This document shows, in pieces, positions 1 through 5,847 of a stretch of DNA of 9,317 nt. How positions within the stretch are numbered: the first letter of the stretch is position 1; each line of letters opens with the position of its first letter. The notes under the pieces are model-generated. The model saw nothing but the letters and a program-made list of their open reading frames with translations. It did not search any database and was not told where the DNA came from. The translations under genes were made by a program, and so were the position numbers. The stretch comes from an uncultured Lachnospiraceae bacterium (GTDB taxonomy: Bacteria; Bacillota; Clostridia; Lachnospirales; Lachnospiraceae): contig CADCQV010000015.1 of the NCBI GenBank assembly GCA_902803625.1, positions 1 through 9,317 of the forward strand, written 5' to 3'.

Positions 1-1242
1 TACCACTACAGGGATTACTGGGCAGTGACCAGTGATGAGGAAAACTGGTACTGGCTGCAGCTGAACTATGAAAAGGTTTTCCGGGTGCTGGATGACTTTA
101 AGCCGGATGTGATAATGGATTTGGATAGTGCAGAGCTGCAGCGCACGGTGCTCTGTGAGGTGGCCTGGAAACGCCGCATTCCCTATATGACCATAGAATA
201 CGGGAAATACGGCTATTGGAAGTATCCTTCTTTCCAGAACGCCTTTGACATAGACCCCTATTTCCGCAGGATCTACGAGGAAAAGCTCACACTGTCCGAT
301 GAGGAAATGCCTGAATCTGTGGCCTATATAAAGGATTTCCGCGAAAAAAATGATATAATGAACCCTGAATTTGCGGGCTCCGTGACCGTTCAGTACGAGA
401 GGGACAGCCTTTTATGGATACTCCGTGTGATGAGGGGAAAGTGGAATTATTTCTATGATCAGGACGTGAGGGCCGGAAACCTTACGGTAAAGAAAAGGAG
501 CAATATGCTCTATGCCAGAACCTGGCCCTACCTTAGGCATTATTATAATGCAATGATGAGAAAGCGCCGTTTCCTTATTCCCAATGACCTCTTTGAGGAT
601 CCGGTGGAGGGGGAAACTTATGTATATATGCCCCTGCACCTTATCCCGGAATCCTCGGTTTTTGTGAAGGCGTCCTACTATGTGGACGAGCTTAATCTTA
701 TAGAACAGGTGAGTAAGGCGCTGCCTCCGGGATGGAAGCTCTACGTGAAGGAGCACCAGGCTATGCTCGGGGAGCGGGATCCCGGGTTTTATAAAAAGGC
801 CGGGGAGATCGCCAATGTAAGGGTTGTGCAGGTCAATTACTATAAGGATCCGAAGCCCTGGATACTGAAGGCGAAGGGAGTGGTGACCATAACCGGGACC
901 GCGGCATATGAGGCGGCACTTCTCGGGAAGAAGTCGGTAGTATTCGGAAAAGTACCCTTCTCGCTCATAGAGGGTGTAAGGGTTGTCAGTTCCTTCGGGG
1001 AGCTGGAGGATGCTGTCAGGGATTTTGGCCCTGTGGACAGCCTTCACTCTGCGGCAGCATACCTTGAAGCCGTAAAGGAAGCGGGAGCGGAGGTAAGGAT
1101 CTTCGAGCTTATGGACGGAGCGGAGGAGATCTTTGCCGGAAAGACCGAAGAAACGGAGGAATTTGACCTGATGCTGGCGGAGCTTCTAAAGTTTTATGAA
1201 AAAGGATACGAAAGATGGCTTAACGGTGAAGTGCGGGAGTGA
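1..1242 (+). CDS. Capsule-synthesis-like surface carbohydrate glycosyltransferase (5' truncated by window edge)
   Basis: The reading frame is open from base 1 to the TGA at 1240-1242 (413 visible residues), so the true start lies upstream; the GTG at 25 is an internal Val. The C-terminal half resembles the GT-B-like domain of capsule/surface carbohydrate biosynthesis proteins (Capsule_synth, KpsS/KpsC-like). It has YMPLHLIPES near residue 205, then LPPGWKLYVKEHQ (241-253), a position where the HP motif of such enzymes usually sits, then TITGTAAYEA (296-305) followed by LLGKKSVVFG, the usual nucleotide-sugar side motif. No signal peptide or membrane segment is visible. The N-terminal part is not recognised. 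The next gene makes a nonulosonic acid, and related capsule enzymes use CMP-activated donors, so a role in transferring that sugar is possible but is inference only. The stop is followed within 6 bases by a palindromic repeat. Confidence 0.7.
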   Translation, partial: YHYRDYWAVTSDEENWYWLQLNYEKVFRVLDDFKPDVIMDLDSAELQRTVLCEVAWKRRIPYMTIEYGKYGYWKYPSFQNAFDIDPYFRRIYEEKLTLSDEEMPESVAYIKDFREKNDIMNPEFAGSVTVQYERDSLLWILRVMRGKWNYFYDQDVRAGNLTVKKRSNMLYARTWPYLRHYYNAMMRKRRFLIPNDLFEDPVEGETYVYMPLHLIPESSVFVKASYYVDELNLIEQVSKALPPGWKLYVKEHQAMLGERDPGFYKKAGEIANVRVVQVNYYKDPKPWILKAKGVVTITGTAAYEAALLGKKSVVFGKVPFSLIEGVRVVSSFGELEDAVRDFGPVDSLHSAAAYLEAVKEAGAEVRIFELMDGAEEIFAGKTEETEEFDLMLAELLKFYEKGYERWLNGEVRE

Positions 1243-1247
1243 GCTCA

Positions 1248-1276
1248 AAGATCCTTAGCTGACGCTCAGGATGACA
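1248..1276 (-). repeat. Palindromic repeat, type I, complete copy
   Basis: A copy of the window-wide repeat, read here on the minus strand from TGTCATCCTGAG to the AAGGATCTT end. The outer arms ATCCT/AGGAT pair exactly; the loop on the minus strand is GTCA closed by GC/GC. One base of the usual GA/GA internal mismatch is altered (TA in place of one GA). It starts 6 bases after the stop codon of the upstream gene. Confidence 0.85.
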
Positions 1277-1277
1277 G

Positions 1278-1318
1278 GAGGGCGGAGGCCGAAGAATCTT
1301 TTGGAAAGCTGAGAGGAG
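1278..1318 (+). repeat. 41-bp direct repeat, first copy (contains a half palindrome and an AGGAG)
   Basis: This 41-bp stretch recurs at 1333-1373 with three mismatches. It starts GAGGGCGGAG, includes the CCGAAGAATCTT arm of a type II palindromic repeat (without its TGTCATTCTGA arm) and ends GGAAAGCTGAGAGGAG. The closing AGGAG is the counterpart of the neuB-family gene's ribosome binding site in the second copy. Here it is followed 4 bases later by ATG TCA TTC TGA, a four-codon reading frame made by the start of the next palindrome, probably without function. Confidence 0.8.
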
Positions 1319-1323
1319 TAGTA

Positions 1324-1355
1324 TGTCATTCTGAGGGCGGAGCCCGAAGAATCTT
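1324..1355 (+). repeat. Palindromic repeat, type II, complete copy
   Basis: This copy runs from TGTCATTCTGAG to CCGAAGAATCTT. It folds as ATTCT/AGAAT, a GA/GA tandem mismatch, GGGC/GCCC and a GGA loop. It is followed by CTTTTAG, only a short T run, so I do not call it a terminator. Its 3' part belongs to the second copy of the 41-bp direct repeat. Confidence 0.85.
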
Positions 1356-1373
1356 TTAGAAAGCTGATAGGAG
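1333..1373 (+). repeat. 41-bp direct repeat, second copy, carrying the RBS of the NeuB-family gene
   Basis: Second copy of the 1278-1318 sequence with three mismatches. Its last five bases (1369-1373) are the AGGAG that serves as the ribosome binding site of the gene starting at 1380. The translation signal is therefore part of a duplicated, repeat-derived segment. Confidence 0.8.
1369..1373 (+). promoter_or_regulatory. Ribosome binding site of the NeuB-family synthase
   Basis: AGGAG lies 6 bases (all A) before the ATG at 1380 and fixes that start. It sits at the end of a repeat-derived direct duplication. Confidence 0.85.
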
Positions 1374-1379
1374 AAAAAA

Positions 1380-2453
1380 ATGGGAAAAAGCGTGATAAAG
1401 GAAAGACTTGCAGAAGACAGATTCACCCTGATAGCCGAAATCGGCGTGAATTACTACGATATAGCGACGAAGATGGATATTACGCCTCTTGAAGCTGCCT
1501 GCCTTATGATAGACAAGGCAGCCCAGGCCGGTATACACGCTGTGAAATTCCAGAGCTACAAGGCCGGAACCCTTGCAAGTAAGGATTCACCGGCATACTG
1601 GGACAGGACCGAGGAGCCGACCGGAAGCCAGTACGAGCTCTTTCAGAAATTCGATGCCTTCGGGGAAAAGGAATACAGGGCACTGTTCGAGCATGCGGAA
1701 AAGTGCGGCATAGAGTTTCTGTCCACGGCCTTTGATACGGAGTCCGCGGACTACCTCTATGATATGATGAATGTTTACAAGATCTCTTCATCAGATCTAT
1801 CGAATATACCCTTTATCGAATATCAGGCAAAGAAGGGGAAGCCCATACTCCTCTCCGCCGGAGCGTCCAATGAGGACGAGATAAGGCGCGCCGTTGAGAC
1901 CATCCGTAAATACAATGATGAGAAGATAACCCTGCTTCATTGTGTTCTTGAGTATCCCACCCCGCTGGATCACGCGAATCTCCTGAAGATCGCGTCCTTA
2001 AAGCAAAGCTTCCCGGACTGCTATATCGGGTACTCCGACCATACCAAGCCCACGGAGAACTTTGACGTTATAAAGACAGCCTTCAATCTCGGCGCGGTTC
2101 TCGTGGAGAAGCACTTTACCCTTGATAAGAAGCTTAAGGGAAATGACCACTATCACGCTATGGATCCCTTTGATGCTATGAAGATCATTTCCGGGATAAA
2201 CAATATAATAAAGATCCGCGGAAAGGGTGAGCTTGTGAGCCTGAGCACCGAGAGCGCCGCGAGGCAGAATGCAAGGCGTTCCCTTGTCGCGGCGACAGAC
2301 ATACAGGAAGGGACTGTCATTACGGAGGAGATGCTGACCTGGAAAAGGCCGGGGCTCGGGATATCACCTTCCGAGATCGATACTGTTATCGGCAAAAAAG
2401 CGGCAGCTCAGATCGCCCGGGACACGGTACTGAAGAGGGATATGCTGATATAA
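1380..2453 (+). CDS. neuB: NeuB-family N-acylneuraminate (sialic / nonulosonic acid) synthase
   Basis: A cytoplasmic enzyme condensing phosphoenolpyruvate with an N-acylated hexose (ManNAc or a 2,4-diamino-6-deoxy sugar) to give a nine-carbon acid. At 357 residues it has the normal family length and two domains. The TIM-barrel NeuB domain (about 15-270) shows IAEIGVN (18-24), VKFQ (55-58), GYSDHT (217-222) and EKHFTLD (243-249), whose Glu and His match the metal and catalytic residues of the family. A C-terminal SAF/antifreeze-like domain (about 296-355) starts with the conserved Arg of RSLVAA (R300) and contains KRPGLGI. The NYYDIA stretch after the first motif is typical of one NeuB subgroup. 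Substrate (Neu5Ac, legionaminic or pseudaminic precursor) cannot be decided; Bacillus SpsE is another family member. The partner CMP-activating enzyme lies two genes downstream. Its TAA overlaps the AAGATTCTT end of a palindromic repeat. Confidence 0.93.
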   Translation: MGKSVIKERLAEDRFTLIAEIGVNYYDIATKMDITPLEAACLMIDKAAQAGIHAVKFQSYKAGTLASKDSPAYWDRTEEPTGSQYELFQKFDAFGEKEYRALFEHAEKCGIEFLSTAFDTESADYLYDMMNVYKISSSDLSNIPFIEYQAKKGKPILLSAGASNEDEIRRAVETIRKYNDEKITLLHCVLEYPTPLDHANLLKIASLKQSFPDCYIGYSDHTKPTENFDVIKTAFNLGAVLVEKHFTLDKKLKGNDHYHAMDPFDAMKIISGINNIIKIRGKGELVSLSTESAARQNARRSLVAATDIQEGTVITEEMLTWKRPGLGISPSEIDTVIGKKAAAQIARDTVLKRDMLI

Positions 2454-2470
2454 GATTCTTCGGGCTGCGC
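2452..2470 (-). repeat. Half palindromic repeat, type II, overlapping the upstream stop codon
   Basis: AAGATTCTTCGGGCTGCGC, the arm-plus-loop half of a type II repeat whose TGTCATTCTGA arm is missing. The first two bases are the last two of the TAA stop of the NeuB-family gene, so the repeat abuts or supplies the stop. Confidence 0.75.
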
Positions 2471-2475
2471 CAATT

Positions 2476-2504
2476 TGTCATCCTGAGCGTAAGCGAAGGA
2501 TCTT
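2476..2504 (+). repeat. Palindromic repeat, type I, complete copy with GTAA loop
   Basis: This copy runs from TGTCATCCTGAG to GCGAAGGATCTT. Folding gives ATCCT/AGGAT, GA/GA tandem mismatch, GC/GC and a GTAA tetraloop, a GNRA-type loop if transcribed. Confidence 0.85.
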
Positions 2505-2505
2505 T

Positions 2506-2585
2506 AAGATTCTTCGGGCTGCGCCCTCAGAATGACAAGGCAGAGAGGCTGCGCCCTCAGAATGACAAGGCAGGGAGGCTGCGCC
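2506..2585 (-). repeat. Type II palindromic repeat with a 30-bp tandem array of its arm
   Basis: A complete type II copy in minus orientation occupies 2506-2537 (minus-strand loop GCA). A 30-bp period then follows: 2517-2546 and 2547-2576 are nearly identical and a 9-base remnant (GGCTGCGCC) ends at 2585. The second unit carries only the TCAGAATGACA arm and the loop, so one side of the palindrome has been multiplied. Confidence 0.8.
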
Positions 2586-2589
2586 GATT

Positions 2590-2618
2590 TGTCATCCTGA
2601 GCGGCAGCGAAGGATCTT
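2590..2618 (+). repeat. Palindromic repeat, type I, complete copy with GGCA loop
   Basis: TGTCATCCTGAG at the left and GCGAAGGATCTT at the right; ATCCT/AGGAT arms, GA/GA mismatch, GC/GC stem, GGCA loop. It is the last repeat before the flippase gene. Confidence 0.85.
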
Positions 2619-2662
2619 TCTCCTGCTGGAAGGACAGCCTGGAATAACTGCATATACAAAAC

Positions 2663-4111
2663 ATGAACGAAAATTCAGACAGCAAAAAAAATAAGCCCGG
2701 ATCCGGGGAGGCAGCGCTCCGCTCCGGATTCTGGTACGTTATTTCCAATGTGCTGATAAGGGCGGTGGGCATCATCACCGCCCCCATTTATACGCGTCTC
2801 CTTACCACTGCGGAAACCGGCTACGCGAATAATTTCAATAATTACGTCAGTATTTTTTCCGTTATCTGCGGTCTCTGCCTGATCTACAGCGTAGGCCGGG
2901 CAAAGCTGGATTTTAAGGATAAATTCGACGGATATATGTCTGCGATACAGTTTCTCTCAAGTGCCTTTTCCCTTATTATCCTTATACTCGTGATGATCTT
3001 TTTCCCGGCGGACGGGATGCTGCTGAAATTCCCGAGGATAGTAATTTTTATCCTCTTTTTCTATCTTATGCTCTTTCCCTCCATCGACTATATGCAGTAT
3101 AAGTACCGCTTTGAGTATAAGTACAGGGAGAATATCGCGATCTCCATCATAATAACAGCCGCTACCGTAATTCTGACAGTATCACTTCTCCTGTTCGCAC
3201 CCGGGGAAAAGGGTTTTCTGAAGATACTCGGAACAGTGATACCGAGCGGAGCTGCAGCAGTTTGGTGTTATGTAAACTTAGCTCGGAAAGGCAGAGTGTT
3301 CATAAATAAGGAGTACTGGCTCTATGCCTTAAAGATAGGACTTCCTATGATCCCCCATGGCCTGGCGCTGATACTGCTTTCAAGGATCGATGTCTCTATG
3401 ATCTCGAGTTATTACGGCTTTTCCGAGGTGGGGCTCTATACCTCGGGCTATACCATAGGCACGCTTCTTATGTTCATAACAAACGCGGTGGGACAGGCCT
3501 GGCTTCCCTATTTTAATGAGCGTCTGTACGAAGGGGATACGGAGGTCATCAGGGAAAAGAATAAGATCCTTATGTTTTACGGATGTGTACTGACACTTGT
3601 ATTCATAGCGGCGGCTCCGCTGGCGGTGAAGCTCCTCTTTGCAAAGAGCTATTGGGAGAGTATGTGGGTAGTACCCCCGGTAGCCCTCGGCACCCTCTGC
3701 CAGTATTTTTACACGAATTACGTGAATGCCGAGCTTTTTCATAAAAAAACCTTTTTGATAGCTCTGAATTCCTGTATCGCAGCGGCGGTGAATATCGGCT
3801 TAAACGCCTTCTTTATCCCGAGGTACGGCTATATCGCCGCAGCCTATACAACCCTTGCGGGCTACTTTATACTTATGGTCCTCCATTACATAGCGGTGCG
3901 CTTTGTCCTGAAAATGAAGCTCTATCACGATGCCCTGTATTTCCTTATGCTTATCGGAACCTGCACTGCGGGGATACTGACCGCCTTCCTGTACCCATAT
4001 CCCCTGTTCAGGTATCCGCTGATCCTCGCTGTAATGGCGGTTTTGGCAATATTACGAAAGGATGATATAATCATCGTTGTTAATATGCTGAATAGAAAGA
4101 TCCTTCGCTGA
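2663..4111 (+). CDS. wzx: Wzx-type polysaccharide flippase (MOP superfamily membrane protein)
   Basis: An inner-membrane transporter of 482 residues predicted to flip an undecaprenyl-linked oligosaccharide to the outer face. After a short charged cytoplasmic tail, RSGFWYVISN (about 20-30) and APIYTRLLTTAETGYAN resemble the first helix and loop of Polysacc_synt / RfbX proteins. About 12-14 hydrophobic segments follow along the whole chain, with Arg/Lys-rich loops, which is the normal size and topology. It is highly diverged by nature, so substrate cannot be read from sequence. No good ribosome binding site precedes the ATG at 2663 (upstream CATATACAAAAC); no better start is visible. The last codons (aag atc ctt cgc tga, K-I-L-R-stop) are supplied by a palindromic repeat starting at 4097. 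Position between NeuB and the CMP-sugar enzyme suggests export of a nonulosonic-acid-containing unit. Confidence 0.9.
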   Translation: MNENSDSKKNKPGSGEAALRSGFWYVISNVLIRAVGIITAPIYTRLLTTAETGYANNFNNYVSIFSVICGLCLIYSVGRAKLDFKDKFDGYMSAIQFLSSAFSLIILILVMIFFPADGMLLKFPRIVIFILFFYLMLFPSIDYMQYKYRFEYKYRENIAISIIITAATVILTVSLLLFAPGEKGFLKILGTVIPSGAAAVWCYVNLARKGRVFINKEYWLYALKIGLPMIPHGLALILLSRIDVSMISSYYGFSEVGLYTSGYTIGTLLMFITNAVGQAWLPYFNERLYEGDTEVIREKNKILMFYGCVLTLVFIAAAPLAVKLLFAKSYWESMWVVPPVALGTLCQYFYTNYVNAELFHKKTFLIALNSCIAAAVNIGLNAFFIPRYGYIAAAYTTLAGYFILMVLHYIAVRFVLKMKLYHDALYFLMLIGTCTAGILTAFLYPYPLFRYPLILAVMAVLAILRKDDIIIVVNMLNRKILR

Positions 4112-4179
4112 CGCTCAGGATGACAAATGTGCGCTCAGGATGACAAATGTGCGCTCAGGATGACAAATGTGCGCTCAGG
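4097..4179 (-). repeat. Type I palindromic repeat plus 20-bp tandem array of one arm
   Basis: The complete copy 4097-4125 contains the flippase stop codon (TGA 4109-4111). From 4112 a 20-bp unit, CGCTCAGGATGACAAATGTG, occurs three times exactly (4112-4131, 4132-4151, 4152-4171), followed by the first 8 bases of a fourth before the match decays. Only the CTCAGGATGACA arm is multiplied. Each unit contains AGGA placed 6 bases before an ATG, so the array also offers repeated start-like signals. Confidence 0.88.
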
Positions 4180-4206
4180 GTGGAAAAACTGACAAGTGAA
4201 AATAAA

Positions 4207-5847
4207 ATGAAAATTCTCGTAATAATCCCGGCCCGTGGAGGCTCGAAAAGAATACCGAGAAAGAACGTGCGTCTGATGAACGGACGTCCTCTTATAATGT
4301 ACTCTGTGGAAAATGCTCTTTCCCTGAAGGAGGCATTTGAGGCGGACGTTGTCGTGTCCACGGATGATGAGGAGCTGTCGGGAATAGCTGCAGACCACGG
4401 TGCGGAGATAGTTTTAAGGGGAGAGGAGCTTTCAGGTGACAGTGTTACCCTGGATCCGGTGATATTTGATGCTTTAATGAAGATGGAGGAGAGGCACGGG
4501 ACTCACTATGATACGGTGATCACTATGCAGGCCACCTCCCCTACTTTAAGCAGGGAAACGCTTAAGGCAGCCATAGCTTATTTTGAAAAGGGAGGCTATG
4601 ACACGGTTTTAAGCGTTGTGAATAAACCCCATCTGTCCTGGACTGAGAAGGACGGGAAGATAGTAAAGAATTATAAGGAACGGCTGAATTCCCAGTTTCT
4701 GCCGCCGAATTATCTGGAAACCGGCGCATTCCTTATCTCAAAAAGGGAATGTGTAAACGAAAAGGGACGTATCGGAGAAAACGTGTCCGTATATGAAACC
4801 TCTCCGGAGGAAGCTGTGGACATAGATTCCTATGCGGACTGGATAGAGGCGGAAGCAATACTCAAAAGAAAACGCGTGCTATTCAGAGCTGTGGGTCAGA
4901 GAAAGCTGGGAATGGGTCATATCTACAGGTGCCTTTCCCTTGCATATAAGCTTATAGGACATGAAGTTCTTTTTGTTACGGATGAAAAGAGCGAAATGGG
5001 GATAGAGAAGCTTAGGAGCGCATTTTTCCCCTTTGAGGTAATAAAAAATAACAGTGATTATGAAAAGGTGCTCGACAGCTGGAAGCCGGATATAGTGGTC
5101 AATGATATCCTGGATACGGATGAGGATACCGTAAAGCTGGAGCGGCGCTACGCAAAGAGGATAGTTAATTTTGAAGATGTGGGACCGGGAGCAAGGGGAG
5201 CGGATGCGGTGATAAATGCTCTCTACGAAAATCATCCAGATAAGCCCGGAAATGTATTCGAGGGCTCGGACTACTTCTTTATAAGGGATGAATTTCTGGA
5301 GGAAAACCCGAAGGATTTTTCAGCCGAGTGCCGGAATGTGATGATAATGTTCGGGGGAGCGGATCCTTCGGATCTGACAGGAAGGCTTTTCAAGATCTGT
5401 CAGCACCTCCATGAGATCACTCCCGAAACGGAGTTCCACTTTATCACGGGCTTTGCATATGAGAAAAAGGATCTGATACAGGATATCCCTGAAAGCAATA
5501 TTTTTGTACATAATGATGTGAAGCGGGTCTCACTCTTTATGAAAAAGGCAGATCTCGCGGTCACGAGCCAGGGACGGACTATATATGAGCTTGCAAGCAT
5601 GGGGGTTCCGGCCATAGTTCTTGCACAGAACGAGAGAGAGGCGGAACACGTTTTTGCAGGTATCCAGAACGGCTTTATCAATCTGGGTGTGGGGACAAGG
5701 ACCGATGACGAAACCGTTATACGGACTATGAGGTGGCTTATCGAGACTCCCAATGTCAGGAAGGAAATGAGAAATATCGAACTTTCACATGAATTCCGGA
5801 CGGGTCAGAAGAGGGTTATCGACATCATATTAAAGGAAGGCTCATGA
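4207..5847 (+). CDS. Bifunctional CMP-nonulosonate cytidylyltransferase / PseG-like UDP-sugar hydrolase
   Basis: A fusion of 546 residues. The N-terminal domain (1 to about 220) is a NeuA/SpsF-type CMP-sugar synthetase with IIPARGGSKRIPRKN (6-20), VSTDD (50-54), MQATSPT (107-113) and a closing VDIDSYADW. It would activate the NeuB product with CTP. The C-terminal domain (about 222-546) resembles PseG/SpsG UDP-sugar hydrolases of GT-B-like fold: LGMGHIYRC carries the family catalytic His (H238), then FGGADPSD (382-389), SQGRTIYEL (454-462) and QNEREAEH (474-481). PseG releases UDP from an amino-sugar nucleotide, the step before the NeuB-type condensation, so the fusion joins steps on either side of NeuB. 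I chose ATG 4207 because the cytidylyltransferase motif starts directly there, though its RBS is poor. An in-frame ATG at 4147 has AGGA 6 bases upstream but would add 20 repeat-encoded residues. It overlaps the next gene by 4 bp. Confidence 0.92.
   Translation: MKILVIIPARGGSKRIPRKNVRLMNGRPLIMYSVENALSLKEAFEADVVVSTDDEELSGIAADHGAEIVLRGEELSGDSVTLDPVIFDALMKMEERHGTHYDTVITMQATSPTLSRETLKAAIAYFEKGGYDTVLSVVNKPHLSWTEKDGKIVKNYKERLNSQFLPPNYLETGAFLISKRECVNEKGRIGENVSVYETSPEEAVDIDSYADWIEAEAILKRKRVLFRAVGQRKLGMGHIYRCLSLAYKLIGHEVLFVTDEKSEMGIEKLRSAFFPFEVIKNNSDYEKVLDSWKPDIVVNDILDTDEDTVKLERRYAKRIVNFEDVGPGARGADAVINALYENHPDKPGNVFEGSDYFFIRDEFLEENPKDFSAECRNVMIMFGGADPSDLTGRLFKICQHLHEITPETEFHFITGFAYEKKDLIQDIPESNIFVHNDVKRVSLFMKKADLAVTSQGRTIYELASMGVPAIVLAQNEREAEHVFAGIQNGFINLGVGTRTDDETVIRTMRWLIETPNVRKEMRNIELSHEFRTGQKRVIDIILKEGS
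5833..5840 (+). promoter_or_regulatory. Ribosome binding site of the GT4 gene inside the upstream coding end
   Basis: AAGGAAGG lies shortly before the ATG at 5844 and within the last codons of the preceding gene; with the ATGA overlap it indicates translational coupling. Confidence 0.8.

Noticed and set aside
25..27. GTG at 25 as start of the first gene
   Set aside because: The frame stays open to base 1, no RBS precedes it, and the family is normally longer at the N-terminus; the gene is cut by the window edge.
412..1047. Long minus-strand open frame inside the first gene
   Set aside because: Shadow of a well-supported plus-strand gene; the product has no family motif and no RBS.
1324..1360. 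Intrinsic terminator (hairpin followed by CTTTTAG)
   Set aside because: Only four T residues follow, the hairpin has an internal mismatch, and it lies directly before the RBS of the next co-directional gene.
2557..2787. Minus-strand open frame over the repeat block and flippase start
   Set aside because: Composed of repeat sequence and antisense of the flippase; no domain signal.
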